This document shows positions 34,061-48,100 of a DNA stretch of 64,000 nt, piece by piece. Source of the stretch: Haematobia irritans (taxonomy: Eukaryota > Arthropoda > Insecta > Diptera > Muscidae). The notes beneath the pieces were generated by a model, which was not told the DNA's origin, ran no database searches, and saw only the letters and a program-made list of their open reading frames with translations. A program made the translations under genes and the position numbers. Position 1 is the first letter of the stretch, and each line of letters begins with the position of its first letter. The stretch is taken from NCBI RefSeq assembly GCF_050003625.1, contig NC_134398.1, positions 203,967,313 through 204,031,312 on the forward strand. The letters are read 5' to 3'.

Positions 34061-35357
34061 AACATAAATTTTATTGATTAACAATTATAAAAAAGATTTT
34101 AACAAAACAAAAATATTTTAGAGAAAACTATTGAAAAAAAAAAACATTTCAAACGCATTAAAATGCTATATTGTTAAGATTAAAAAACAAAGTATTTCAA
34201 GGACTAAAAATTTGTACCAGGTAGGAAAAGTCCCTAAATGAGTCATTCCAAGAGGTTGTTGAGAATCATCACTTTCGAAAACAGTTCATTTTTTCTGTAG
34301 ATATCTCAACAGTTATTTTATAAAAGGTCCCAAAACTGGTATGACGTCTTTTATGAGGAAAGATAAAGCTAACTCTAGACGTATTAAATACAAAGTGGTG
34401 ATAACATCATACCTTAATGGTATAAATAAGTTGAAGCATTTTATAGATCGAATTCGCTCTGGTAACGACATACTGTTGCGTATCATACAGTTTTTTTAAA
34501 GGCAGTTGTGCTTCTATGGAAGAACTCAACAATACTTTTTAAGACATAGTCAATCTGTATTAATGACATTTAAACGAATCACATTAGCGGATTTGTCTGT
34601 TGCAAAGGCAGCTATTTTGCATTTGACCCACGGCGTAACGATTCTCTGCTTCATTTTAGGGACACCACGAGTTAATCGTGATTAGCTCCGGAGTTTGTGT
34701 TTATGGCTTGAGACACGCTTATATTATCAGCAGATTTTTCCCAAATATGATTGCATTACCCTCTGCTATATGTTTTGAGAAAAAAATTTTGACAAATAGC
34801 CTTCGTTTCGTATATTAGAATTTCACCTTTATTAGCCAATGAAATATATCCCATAGCCTTTATACACAAATATCAACTTTCAATAAAAGCCTGAAGTTTC
34901 TAATAAGACTGTATTTTTCTTTATACCTATATAGAGTTTTAAAATTGTTTATATGAACCAAATTGAGATAAAACCGAATTAAATGTTCAACCCAATAATA
35001 AATTATTACTTTATATAAAATAGAATTTTACAAATAATATAATATTAAGATGATTATAATTAAATGTATTTTAAATTTAATGTATGATTTCAAATTTATA
35101 AATAAAAATACTGTCATCGTATCTCTTACAAACAATTACAGTTTGAAGATACTATAGCATGAATTATTTCTGTATTTCGAATATAAGAATTTGTATATTA
35201 TATTGATGTATGTATTTACAATTAAAAATTGTATTTTTATATTGCGATGTGCCTTAAATATAAAAAAAAATATATAAAATAAACATTGCATAAAATTCAT
35301 TACAATGTGGGTTTTAAGTTTAATTTTGTTTTGTTTAAGCCGGGTACAAGCTGAATT
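34060..35357. other. AT-rich sequence, nothing supported
   Basis: No ORF, repeat or RNA gene could be supported here. Confidence 0.3.
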
Positions 35358-37148
35358 AAAAACAAGTATCTACAGTAGTAGGTTCGGCCGGGCCGAATCT
35401 TAAATACCCACCACCATGAATCAAATATAATAGTTTCCTTTGAAAATTACAGTATGCTTTCCACAGATAAATGTAAAGATCAGATTCTGATATTTAGACT
35501 AGATCAGATTCTGAATTTATAAGAACCATTTTTTGTTTGAGTTTTAGAGGAATCTTTAACATCTCTTCTAAGTGCAAGAAAATGATGAAATAACGCCTTG
35601 TTTTGAAATCTAAAATCTGTGAATTTTCATCCCAATTATTTAAATGACTACGAGAAGTAAAATCTGGAAATTTTGAATTCAGTTTCAAGCAATATCAAGT
35701 GCGCCTTCTATACCCTCAATAAGTGAAATCGGTCAATATGGAGGCCTTACCAAATGGACCGATAAAACTAAATCATATACATTTTATTATGGGTCTAAAA
35801 TTCCAGTGTATTGTCAATTTGCGGCAAATCGGATAAAAACCACAAAACCTAGGTTTTTAACCTAGGAGTTAAATTCGGGAGTTCGGGGTAATGGGGGCTA
35901 TACCAAAACATGGAAGGATACATACAGTATTCAGCACATTTAATTGTAGTTTAAGAATATAGACCCCAAATCGGAGGGCCGGTTATAAGGGTGCTATATC
36001 AAAAACTGTACCAATACTCGTAATATTCCGCACACCCTTTTCTGTTCCTAGAATACCTCTAGATTTCCAATTTCAGGCAAATTGGGTAAAAACTGCGGAT
36101 TCTAGACGCCCCAGAAGTAAAATCGGGAGATCGGTCTATATGGGGGCTATATCAAAACACGGACACGGACAATCACCATTTTCGGCACATCTCTTTATTT
36201 TCCTACAATACCTCTAGATATCCAATTTCAGGCAAATTGGGTAAAAAGTACGGATTTCAGAAGCCCAAGAAGTAAAATCGGGAGATCGGTCTATACGGGG
36301 GCTATATCAAAAAATGGATCGGTACTCACCATTTTCGACACACGTATTTATAGTCCTAGAATACCTCTAGATTTCAAGTTTCAAGCAATTGGATAAAAAC
36401 TACGGATTCTAGAAGCTTAAGACGTAAAATCAGGAGATCGGTTTATATGGGGGCTATATCAAAACATGGTCCGATAATCACCATTTTCGGCATATCTTTT
36501 TATTTTCACAGAATACCTCTAGATTTTAAATTGGATTAAAACTACGGATTCTAGAAGCCCAAGAAGTAAAATCGGGAGATCGGTCTATATGGGGGCTATA
36601 TCAAAACATGGACCGATACACCTCTTTAAGGTCCTAGAATACCTCTAGATTTCCTATTTTAGGCAAATCGGGTAGAAAATACACTTTCTAGAAGCAAAAT
36701 CGGAAAATCGGTCCATATGGGGGCTATACCAAAGCATGGACCGATAGGCACCATTTTCGGTATACCTTTTGATGGTCCTAAAGTACCTCTAGATTTCCAA
36801 TTTCAGGTAAATTGGATGAAACCTACTGTTTTTATAAGCCCAAGACCCCAAATCGGCAGGTCGGTTTATATGGGGACTATATTTTTTTATTAATACATTT
36901 TATTTACATACAATAGATTTTCAATGCAGATTACAAATTTTTGTGAAAAAAAATCTATATCTAGCAAAGCATATCGCATGTATGTGTATGAAAATTAATA
37001 CATTTTTCTTCTTCAAATGTTAGTCTCAACTATCTTCACTCAAAGTTTCTGTACTTCAAACATATATTAATGTACTTATATAATAAAGAAAAAGAATCCG
37101 TGCCATTTAGTATATTTATTACCTTTTCCTCACTGAGTGTGTGTTCAC

Positions 37149-37330
37149 CTATGTGAAGTGGAGAGTATTCTCTGGGAGATCAAGGTTACATATAGTACAT
37201 ATCCCATCCGTATTATTCTTGAAACATCTAGCTTGCAAATTTAGAAGTCCTCCTCCAGCCTTGATGATTAAACTTGTCGTATGAGTCGGAGATTCATACC
37301 AAAAACGATGAGTACTCAAGTTTGCTGCAC
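37149..37330 (-). pseudogene. C-terminal fragment of the LINE polymerase protein
   Basis: The fragment contains LIIKAGGGLLNLQARCFKNN then CTICNLDLPENTLHF, a C-x2-C-x8-H pattern like the C-terminal motif of R1/jockey-group LINEs. It is separated from the rest of the gene (40213-41097) by the nested element at 37330-40213. Confidence 0.6.
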
Positions 37331-38164
37331 TGAAAAAACAGTGAACCTTTTTCCATTGCAAAATGAACTAAACTGTAGTAATATTGACCATAATTTAGCC
37401 CTTAAGATTTTTTTCAACTTGTCTAGTTTATAATTTTCTTAAATTTTAGTTCATCTATAACATTGTAGTTTAGTTCATTTTTACAACACTATAAGATTTA
37501 TATACCCCTACCAAGTTAAAAAGTCAGTATTATTTTGGTTTACTTGCTTATTTTGTGGGATACCCGATAATAAAAATTGGTTAACAGTCTCTTTAAAATG
37601 TCGACGACTAAACTATTTTTAAATCAATCATTCCACAGTACAGAGAAATTAAATAATTAAAGGAACAACAAACCGTTTTACTATTATGAAAATTATCATA
37701 TATTAAAATTAAACTTTCTTTAAGCAAAAGTACTTTATTATAAAAACTTATGATGAAAGTTCTTAATACAATGTGTTTTCTGAATAAAAATTATGACCAC
37801 GTGCAACAGAGAGTAGTTCATTTGAACTCGCTATTTGGACATTTTGACTTATCTTTTTTTCATTCATATCTTGCTGGAAAAAATGGAAACAATAATGAAA
37901 ATTGTTAAAAATTAACACCATGTAAAGAAATATAATTTTAATTCTTCATTTTAGCTTGTAACTTACCATATTTGGGACATTTTATCAAATGGTGTAAGGA
38001 ATCCAACTTTTCTTTGGAAAATGTATCTCATAAAATTTGTACCTGAAACAATTAGAGCAATAATGAAGTATTCTAAATAAACTCATAAAATTGTGTTGTT
38101 ATCGATGTGAAAGATATAATAAAATAAATATTCTAGTTGAAAGAAAGCCAAAGTTTTAATATAA

Positions 38165-39145
38165 AACTTACCAATTCTCTATTAAATTGTACGCTGAGGG
38201 GAAATATAAAAAGTTGTCCAAATTTATTTGGGTTACTCTGAAATTAAATATTTATTTTTTACATTAAATAAAATTATTAAATAGGTTTTCAAAAAATCTA
38301 ATGAAAAAAATAATAAAATGCATAAAAAACCAAATATTCTTGATATCCCTAGACAGTCATCATTCCTGAAAATGACGACACGTAATTTCATTTTCTATTT
38401 AAAATGCATTTTAGCCCATTGGGAAATGGTAAATTTAAGTAATACTAATTCGACCATTTCATGAATTTTTGTTTTATACTACTTAAATAAGAAAATAAAT
38501 TCAAGTTTGGTTCACTTTTTCGCTCACGATGAAAATTATAGCGTCTTAAAATCAGCCGTAGTCAAAATGACGAAGGATGACGTTTTTGTACAAAAAATAA
38601 GAATGACTGTCCAGGGTTAAAAGAAAGTTAAAGAATCCTTACCAATTCACTATTAAATTACAGGCAAAGGAGTACTAAAAATTTGTCCAAATTTTTAAGG
38701 GGTTATTCTGAAATTAAATATTTGTTTTTACATTAAAAATTTTACATTGGTTTCCAAAAAATTTGATTAAAGAAATACTAAAATAAGGTATCAAAAACCC
38801 TGTAATTTTGATGATAAAAAAGTCATAAAAACGTAAATATTTTAGTTGAAAGAAAGCCAATTTTGAAAAGAAAACTTACCAATTCTCCATTTTTTATATT
38901 TGTTCAAATCCATCTGGAGTTGCTCTGAAATTAAATATTGTTTTTACAACAAAGAAAAACATTAAACTGGTTTCAAAAAAATTAATTAACAAATAATAAT
39001 ATACATAAAAAATATTCTTTTTAAAAGAAAGTCATATTAAAAAAATACTTACCAATTTATGAATAAACTATACGCTGAGATGTAATAAAAATTTTCCAAA
39101 TTCATCTGGAATTGAATATTAATTTTTTACATTGAATAACAAAAA
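38165..39145. repeat. Imperfect tandem units of about 230 bp inside the nested element
   Basis: The block CTTACCAATTCTCTATTAAA, followed by a TTGTCCAAATTTAT-like motif and CTCTGAAATTAAATATT, recurs near 38170, 38640, 38878 and 39050. Spacing is irregular and one gap is due to the insert at 38347-38616. Confidence 0.5.
38347..38616. mobile_element. Small MITE nested in the 230-bp repeat
   Basis: The left end CCCTAGACAGTCAT and the inverted right end CCCTGGACAGTCAT match at 13 of 14 positions. The 270-bp segment interrupts the tandem-unit pattern. No target duplication was found. Confidence 0.5.
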
Positions 39146-41361
39146 TTTCAATACACTTTCAGTTTCAACATTTTTTCCCAAATATTCTTAGTAACTTTTT
39201 TCTAAACTACCGATCATCATTTCGCCATCGTATATATCATCGCTAAAATATTAATAACTTTCATTTAAAAGGTTTAATAAGCAAACACCAATATATGTCT
39301 CAAAAATCCAAAATATTCCATGCCTTTATATTCCCTTGTTGCATACCTGCTTAAAAGATGCAACAACCCACGCCAACGCCAACTATACAACTGAAGCATG
39401 CCAAACAAAACCAAGCAAAGCCAAAGCATTCCTACAACAACAAAAACACATGTGCCTTTATTGAAAACAACACCTCATCCAGCCAAATAAACCATCCGCG
39501 AATATCAAACACACACACACACAAACCACTAAATGAACAAAAATAAAAACAACCCCACGCTCATGTATACACAACAAAACTCAAGTAACATCATCTTTAC
39601 ATTAATCACATTCCACTATGCCGATAAAGATCTCTGTACTATGCATTAGTTCATCGCATCTGCTGACAATTTACTCTAAGAATAATATTCGTAAAGGCAC
39701 TCCAGTTTATGAACGATGAAACGTTTAACTTAAAATTTGCAAAATTTTCATGAAATGTTATCTATCATTTTTGACGAAAATGTCTATAAATTTAATTACA
39801 TGTGAACTAAAAATATTTCATTGGGTAATTTTTTACCAACAATTATTAACTATAGGAATTGTCAGTAAGAAATTGCTATCCACTTTCAAGTTCATTTTTC
39901 GTAAAAAAATATTTTCTCATACAAAAAATCTTATAGTAAATTGCACTTATTATTTAGAAAATACTTTACATCTCACAAGTAGTTTTATAGCATGACAAAC
40001 GAATTTTTAACTACCAGTTAAGAAGTTTTTTAAGGAAATTTCCATCGTATTTTGTAGGCCATGAACTAAACGATTGCTACTTAGAATTTGTAAAATTTCC
40101 TTTCGAGTAGTTAATTTTCGTTGAAGATACGAAAAATTAACTAAAATTCTGGAAAATTCTTGTAATAAATTATTGTAAAAATCTTCTTAAATTTACGATA
40201 CACTTTTTTTCTGTGTGTATAAATCATGAAATTGGGAATTTAATGCGTGATTGGCAAAGTCAGTTATTTCCCATTTCGATAGATGATCGAGAATCTGACG
40301 TTCATACAAACATAAAGGTGTTCCTGTATCCGAAATAGAAAGTTGTATCGAGCTGCAAATTGCCCTCCATTCACTTGTCCAAAACACATCAAGTTCAATT
40401 ATCCTCTCCGCTAGTATGCGTGGCAATCTATTGGGACCAAGTCGCAGTACCTTGTTTACGTACGTAAAATGAGATTTTAGTGTTGATATGAACATAGAGC
40501 TAATTCCAGTCTCCAAGTAATATTTTGTGGAAGATGTAGAATTCTTTTTATAAAGAACCGGAAGAGTTTCTCTACATCATCGTAACGCTCATACCCCCAG
40601 ACCTGAGCATATAACATAATGGATCGACAACAAGCCTCAAAAATCTTCAATTTGTTCCTAGCTGAAATTCTAGGATGGTTCATATATTTAGACCAAGTTG
40701 AATTAATGGCAATCTTCGCGGCTGAAAGTTTACTATGTAGATGTATTTTAAATGATAGGTTGAACTCCAAGGTAAGTGTAACTATTTACAACCTCTATAT
40801 TCTCATTTCCATAGACCCAATTCAAGCCAGATGGGATCCTTGACCCTAAAAATATTGTCGACGGTGGAATACTCCTTCATGAATCCTGCTTCATACTCAT
40901 TTAAAATTTGGTTATGGTCGATCCATTCATTTATTCTGTTCAGCAGAATATTGCAGAATATTTTGCAAATCGTATCAATCAAGGAGAGACCTCTATAATT
41001 CGTAGGTACATTTGGATCTCCCTTCTTATATAAGGGAATTAAAATAGACTCCCTGAATGACAATGGGATTTCCTCATGGAGGAAGATGTAGTTGAACATA
41101 TGGGGACTATATGAAAATTTGGACCGATATAGCCCATCTTCGAACTTGACCTGTCTGCAAACAAAAGACGAATCTGTGCCAAATTTCAGGACGATAGCGC
41201 CATTATTGAAGGCTGTAGCGGGATTACAACAGATAGACAGACGGACATGCTTATATCGTCTTAGAATTTCTCCCTGATCAAGAATATATATACTTTATAT
41301 AGTCGGAAATCGATATTTCGATGTGCTACAAACGTCACCATTCTATGGTGGTGGGTATAAA

Positions 41362-42100
41362 AATAATAACACCCCCCCCCCCAAAAAAAATAAAATAATG
41401 CCAATTTTGAGAAAATTTTACAATACTGGCAACACTGATTTCCACATTGTCAGAGAGAATAAAAAGACAAGAGGACTAAACTGTGAAGAGAAACTGCGTT
41501 AGTAGGTGGCAGTAATGAGGAAAATTTCTCTAATATCATGCAGTTTTTGTCGGTGCTTCTTCTTTCAAATATCATACAGTTTGCGTCGGCGTCACCCAGT
41601 TCAGTTCTCTGCCTGCTTTACGAAACGTAAGGAAAATAGGATTTAGAACCTACTTTGTTCTTTTATATAAATCTTTTCATTCTATTAAATTTTTTGGCAG
41701 ACAATTTGAAATTATAACTGCCGATGCCTTTATAAAGAATTTATCAAAACAGCGCTTCGACCGCAACGTCGGCAATACCAAAGCTGCAGGCATTGTGCGA
41801 CATCTATACGGTTGACATTTGTTGTATTTGTAGAAGAGTGCTTTTCGTTCTCTTGTCTTTTTATTCTCTCTGACATTGTTACTAAAACATCCGTCCGAAC
41901 GTTCCATAAAACACACAGCGTTATCGGTGAATCCCACATTTATAACAAAAGTATTTCGTTGTATTTAGTTTATGTACATGTGAATGCAATATATTCACTT
42001 TGTATTTTAATGTTGAATCAGTAGATATTGACAAGACCTGCAGTAAACGTGATCAGCGGATAACTTTACAACTGAAAAGTTGAATTGTGATTTTACTTTT
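41362..42100. other. Upstream flank of the SELT-like gene with a 26-bp perfect inverted repeat
   Basis: The segments 41448-41473 and 41850-41875 are perfect reverse complements over 26 bp (beginning TGTCAGAGAGAATAAAA) with about 376 bp between them. There is no recognised transposon end at either side. Short ORFs on both strands between the arms have no motif. Confidence 0.5.
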
Positions 42101-42108
42101 TATAAATA
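42101..42108 (+). promoter_or_regulatory. Candidate TATA box of the SELT-like gene
   Basis: TATAAATA lies 70 bp upstream of the ATG at 42171, at a distance that would give a 5' UTR of about 35-45 nt. In this AT-rich genome the match could be chance. Confidence 0.35.
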
Positions 42109-42170
42109 TAGAAGTTCTTTTTATTGATTTAATAAAATTAAAATTCAAATAAATACCGTAATCAGCAAAT

Positions 42171-45100
42171 ATGAAACCATTAATACGAATTATTTTGTGT
42201 CTAACCGTATGTCTAATAGCGACGGCCCATGAGAAAATTGAAGAAAACGAGCAGATAGAAGTTCACATTGTATATTGGTAAGTAAAGAACACACACATAT
42301 ATAACGTATATAATATGTAATTGATAACTACAATTTGTATATGAAATTCACAATCATGCCAATTTATTGTAATGATCGAACATACTTTAAATAAAAATAT
42401 AAAGATATACATATCTGACTTAAGTCAGTACTTGAGCAATTTTCAGTAAGGGCCACTGCTCATTTGGCCTACATCCGTTTTTATATAAATCATAAAATTA
42501 TATAAACTGTTCACTCTGCTTTGTTCACTATTGCATATAGACCGGTATGCACCTCTTGCGAAAAATCCTTCCTTCTCATAAGAAATGCATTGCCATTTAT
42601 GCTAACGAAATTTTCGATACCGGCAATAATTTTTGTGGAATTTTGTGCACTTTATAATGGTAAAATTTTGTTGAGCCTCGAAATTAAAACACTATATAAT
42701 TCAGTATACATTAAAATCTGAACTCATACGATAAATATGTATTAGAAGTATAGGCAAATTGGAGTAATTTTTGCAAGTTTTCGACATAGCAGTGGCGATT
42801 TTATAAGGAAAACGTGGTTAGTTTGACATTTTTGCCCAAATCGGAAAAACATATTTCAACCAAAAATTTGACATACATTTTAATTCCACTCTCTGTGCAA
42901 AATTTCATGTAAATTGGATTACAACCTCTGTGGTCATATGACGGAAAATTTCGCGAAAGATATACATGTGGGAGCTATATCGAAATCTGGACCCATTTCA
43001 AGCAAAATAGACATGCATATCCAGAACCTTAATTCTACTCCCTGTGCAATGTTTCAAGTAAATCGGAGTACAACTTTGGCCTCTGTGGTCATATTAATGA
43101 AAATCGGGCGAATGATATATATGGGAGCTATATCTAAATCTAAATCGATATCAATGAAATTTACCATACTTCACTACACTACTAATTATACTCCCAGTGC
43201 AAAATTTCAAGCAAATTAGGCTAAAACTCTGGCTTCTGGGGCCATATAAGTCCATATCGGACGAAAGATATATATGGGTGCTATATCAAAATCTGAACCG
43301 ATTTCAACTAAATTTGGTACACTTGACTGTAGTACTAATTGTTCTTCTTGTGCAAAATTTCAAGCAAATTAGGGTCAAACTCTGGCTTCTGGGGTCATAT
43401 AAGTGCATATCGGACGAAAGAATTATGGCTGCTATATCTAAATCTGAACCGATTTCAACCAAATTCGGCACACTTTACCACACTATCAATTGAACTCCTT
43501 GCTCAAAATTTAAATCAAATCTGGGCCATATTAGTTGATGTCGGCCGAAAGATATATATGGGAGCTATATCTAAATCTGAACCGATTTAAACTAAAATTG
43601 GAATGCGCATCCAGAACGTTAATTCTACTCCCTGTACAAAATTTAAAGCAAGTCAGGTTAAAACTCTGGCTTCTGGGGTCATAAAAGCGCATATCGGGCG
43701 AAAGATATATATGGGAGCTATATCTAAAACTGAACCGATTTTAACCAAATTCGGCACACTTTGCCACACTATAAATTGAACTCCTTGCGCAAATTTTTCA
43801 GCAAATCAGGTTGAAATTCTGGCCCATATTAGTAGTTATAGGCCGAAAGATATATATGGGAGCTATATCTAAATCTGAGCGGATTTCAAAATCAATAGGT
43901 TTCTATTCTGACCCAAACCAGAAACTTGTGCCAAATTTGAAGTCGATTGGAGTAAAATTGCGACCTAGACTTTGATCACAAAAATGAGTTCACAGCCAGA
44001 CGGACATGGACAGATCGACTCAGTAACCCATCCTCAACATTATTGCCAAAGACACGATGTGCCTATCTCGTCTCCTTCTGGGTGTTGCAAACATATTCAC
44101 TAACTTATAATACCCTGTTCCACAGTGTGGCGCATTCCTAAAGATTCAGTCTATTGCTATGGTTAATATACTGAATCTTTAGAATACGGGTACTGAGGAC
44201 ATACGAAACGGTTGAGACTAGACGGGAGGGGTGGGATATAGGACACGGGGATTTTCCTTCAATAGTCTGATTCCGGACTGCGAGGTAGGGCCACTGTTCG
44301 GGATGTTGGTATAGTGGTCTAGGAACACAGTTTGTGTTCCGATACTAAGCAGAAGAAAATGGACCATTAGGAGATGTAATAGGAGTTATTATTTTAGACT
44401 TCTATATTAGGCTTCCATTAATATCCGCATATAGATGTAGGGGACGAGGCTGGGGTTTAATTACTGTGACTGGTAGAGTAGGTATAGGACTTTAGGACGG
44501 GGATAGGGATGCCAGATTTTGAAGAGGCATAAAGAGCACATTCAGTTGATAAAACGAGCACACTTTTTCAAATAAAATAAAAACATTTAATTCCATAATA
44601 ATTCATTTAAACATAAAAAGGTTCATAACATATACATACATAAAATAAACCACTTTCAACTCAAGCTAATTTTCTTACAATACTTTGTAAGTTCGGTGTT
44701 TTTGTGAAAAATGTTATTGAAAGAAGTTTGTTTACATTTAGAACAGAGTACAAAGTGAAGAAGCAACATCGGCTCTGATATATAAGGTAAAACACTATTT
44801 AATTAGAAAACAACGGTGTAGGAAAATCTAGTAGTGTGACATTTACGTATGTTCAGTTTACTTTTACCATTTATTGAATCGCGATGGAGTAATATTTGTT
44901 GTGATGCATAAAAAGAGTACTTAACTAAGTTGTTTTAAGAGCACGTTTTGTAAAAAAGAGCACATGTGCTCTTTAAAAGAGCACGTCTGGCATCCCTAGA
45001 CGGAGAGGGTGTCTGAAGCGGATTAGATGGGTGGGCAAATATCTGACATTTATTACGGACGTGGGAATCGGGGGATTCCACAACTTAGTTTTGTTGTGTT

Positions 45101-48100
45101 TGAGTCCAATGTCTAGGTTATAGTTATATCGGTTGGAGGAGTCTAAGGATTCCCCAGAATGGTTGTGTTGAGTCTTTGGAGTCCAAAATCTGTATTATTT
45201 ATTCACATTTTATTTGGTATTTGGTATTTGTATTATATTTTATACTTTTATTATATTATAATATTGGGTATTTATAGGTATTGTAATAGGTACGCATTAA
45301 ATATTATTTTATTAGTTGGGGGTAGTAAGCCTACTTATGAGACCCGTTGGCGTGGGTCGAAAACGTTATAGGCAAGCCAAATATGGCCTAAACGGCAAAG
45401 TGAGGATAGATATAGGAGTTTTTCCTCCTCATATATGAGGACAATATACTTTTATTAGGGTAGGAGTGTTGGATAAGGTCATAGGGTATTATGTATATAT
45501 TTACAAATTTATTTGTATCATATTTATTTATTTTTTATCTATTTATTATTTGATATTTCATACTGGACATGATACGGTGACTGGGATGTAGGGCCTCCCA
45601 TTATAGAAAGGAACACCATTTATTCGTAGTTCATTAGCAATTGTAGAGTTTTCTTGTTGATCAATTTTTTTATTAAGTTCTTGTATAGCAATGGTCACTT
45701 CATCAGGTTTATTTATTTGAGTAATTTGTGATTTTAAATCCAAAACTTCATTCTCAAGATTTATAATTTTGTCAGCTAGTGTTTCTAGTTTAGTAACACG
45801 TTCATTAAGAGTCAATATTTGATTTTGAAAGTCATTGAATTTCTTATCAATTACACTTATAAGGTGGGTTTCACTCTCTTTAATTGAGTTGGTGATTTTA
45901 GAGTCTATCTCATTTAACATACGAGTTTCACTCGCCCTCATTGATACAGTAAGCAATTCGTGTTGTTTTTCAAAACGTTTATCGATGAGCATAACGATGC
46001 GTTGAGGAGATTCATAATCGGAGAGTCTAGGGGTCTTGCTTAGCCTCTCGGAGAATGATGTTTGTAGAATTTCCCTCATTCGTTTAGGCGCATTGGGAGG
46101 AACAACATTCACACTGTGAATGTCTACAAAACTATCATCATGCATTGTTGTTGTATTATGCTCTGTAGAGTTGGAGAGCGTATTTGTGCTTCTTAAGCTT
46201 TGTTTGTTTATTTGATTCGTGTGTTTTTGGCGCCAAAGAGAAGCCATCACTCTCACTGTGATTGTTGTGTGTGTGATTGAGATAATTTTCTTCCATTGTG
46301 GCTGTATTTAACTCCATCAAACTGTGAGCGAATTCGTATAGTGCTTGTTCTTGATATATTTAGTTTGTTTTGATTATATATTTATTTTGTTTATTGAATT
46401 CGATGGGATTTCAACAGTTTATCTATAGTTTGTTATGTTTATATAAACTTATATATTGTTTGACAAATGTAAACAAGTATGTAGTTCAAAGATAAAACAG
46501 TTGTTATAAATTTAAATATGAAAAAACGACTTGGAACACTTATTTTTGATTTTTCTCTGGAGCTGCACAAAAACACGTCTACTCTCTTTTGCTCTGTTAA
46601 GAAGATTTATGATATAAAGAAATCTAAATGAGGTATTTCTCAAACACAGAAAAATATTTAAGACAACAATAATACCCCTTAATAATACTAAATTCCCTAT
46701 ACCCAATTCTTTTACTATTTTCAGTGAACATAGTTACAAGGAGAAGTTTGACACATATGCTAATTTGTTATCGAAAACACATGACAATGTAAGAGTGAGT
46801 GGCAGCTTCTACAAACCATCTATAAAGCACATGATCAAAGCCATAACCTTTACGATCGGCGGCTTTGTTTTAAGCGGTCTAATAATGTTTCCCCCATCAT
46901 GGTTTCCTAAAATAGGAGGAATAATTAAGAGATTCATAATAGGTTTATTTGGTTTCTTAATTGTTGTTCCGTCTTGTTTTCGTGAAGTAAGTATTACCAA
47001 TGCGCTAAGAATACTCAATTTTAAGCCATTAACATGTCACGCAAAATCCGCATTTACTATACCATCCGACATATATTAATAACAACTACTCGTACCAAGT
47101 TTCAAGTCATTAGCTTGTTTCGTTCGAAAGTTAGCGTTACTTCAACAGACGGACAAAGCTAGATCGACTAAGAATTTAACCACGATCCAGAATGTACCAG
47201 GCATACCGGTATGAAGTGATCGTCAAGATACAAATGTCTCGATAGGGAACGACCCTATTTGTTTCCTATGCCATCTATGCCCACCAAAAAAATCTGGAAG
47301 TAGATCTAAAGGCACAACTCTAAAAACACTTCCAAAAATGTACTCCCACCCAAAGAAAAGTGGACTTCTAAAATCAAGTTTCCAATTCTTATTTTTAGCC
47401 TGAATTCGCACTTAAGTACGACTTGAATCAAGTAAACTTTTCTCTATTAATTTTTTGAGTGCCCAAAGATGTTCTTTATTTTAACTACCCAGGAAGTTCT
47501 TCTTAATTAAACTTCTTTTTAAATCGTTTTGTTTCAAATGGGTTAGAAACAGTGTAAGAATTAATAATATGGTATAAATTATTTAGATTTTTTTTTTCGA
47601 AAAAATACAATTGAGAATTTTTTAAAATATTTGGTCAAACGTTTCAGACAACCGATAGATGACATTAAAAATAATAAAAAAAATTATAAAAATTATTTAT
47701 TTGGCAAAATTTTACAAATTTTTTTAATTCACACCCAAAACACTGAAATCAAATCACACCTTAAGAAGTGATGCAAATTCAGTGCAACGGCATGTTAATT
47801 TCATCGCTTCTGCCCCAATTTTATACCACTTCCGGATCCAAAATGAACATTTTTCACTACTTTATGGCGAGGCTTTTTTTAATGGGAAGTCATTGAACAG
47901 ACAACATCATCTTTTTTCATCGTGTTAAAAATGTCGAATTTTGTAACAGAAAGTGATGATTTGAGGACAGCATTAATTTTTTTTGTTTTCATTTGAAGAA
48001 ACTTGCTGTGGAGTCTCATCGAATGCTTGTCGAGACATATGGTGATACTCTATCAGAAGCAACTTGCAAAAGTTGGTTTCAACGGTTCAGAAATAACGAA

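Larger units (their letters stand above)
37330..40213. mobile_element. TIR element nested in the LINE
   Basis: The LINE reading frame breaks between about 37330 and 40213. The break ends are CACTGAAAAAACAGTG on the left and, inverted, CACAGAAAAAAAGTG on the right, an imperfect TIR pair of the type seen elsewhere in this window (8016, 60097). The target duplication is not clear. The interior carries four diverged units of about 230 bp (38165-39145) and a smaller nested element at 38347-38616. No transposase was found. Confidence 0.5.
36883..41097 (-). mobile_element. 5'-truncated non-LTR retrotransposon, itself interrupted, 15-bp TSD
   Basis: The perfect 15-bp direct repeat ATATGGGGACTATAT flanks it at 36868-36882 and 41098-41112. 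The T-rich left end is the poly(A)-like tail of a minus-strand element. Reverse-transcriptase pieces read from the right: SILIPLYKKGDPNVPTNYRG and LSLIDTICKIF (RT domain, about 41040-40960). After an internal deletion comes the thumb region (ACCRSIMLYAQVWGYERYD, about 40600). Next is a frameshifted stretch down to about 40213. The C-terminal zinc-knuckle-like ICTICNLDLPENTLHF lies near 37180. Defects: 5' truncation, internal deletion, a frameshift and a 2.9-kb insertion. It is not functional. Confidence 0.8.
35358..41361 (-). mobile_element. DINE-1-like element, copy D, split by a LINE insertion
   Basis: The left end is AAAACAAGTATCTACAGTAG, then TTCGGCCGGGCCGAATCTTA and ACCCACCACCATG. About eight diverged 120-150 bp units follow with GGTCTATATGGGGGCTATAT. 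The sequence breaks at 36882 and resumes at 41098, running to AGAATATATATACTTTATAT and CATTCTATGGTGGTGGGTAT. Removing 36883-41097 plus one target copy restores a continuous unit. Confidence 0.7.
42278..46724 (+). other. SELT-like gene intron 1, filled with mobile elements
   Basis: It begins GTAAGT and ends TACTATTTTCAG. It contains a 5'-truncated DINE-1-like copy, an unassigned G-rich segment with a MITE, and a LINE ORF1 remnant on the opposite strand. Confidence 0.75.

Noticed and set aside
42541..42640. Possible extra exon of the SELT-like gene containing VCTSCEKS, a CxxC motif
   Set aside because: Splicing it to the phase-2 donor at 42278 creates TGA at the junction. It would be a Sec codon only with a SECIS element, none was recognised, and the direct join to 46725 aligns better with the family.
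43000..43590. Overlapping ORFs of 83-101 codons
   Set aside because: They fall in the repeated units of a DINE-1-like element and change frame from unit to unit.
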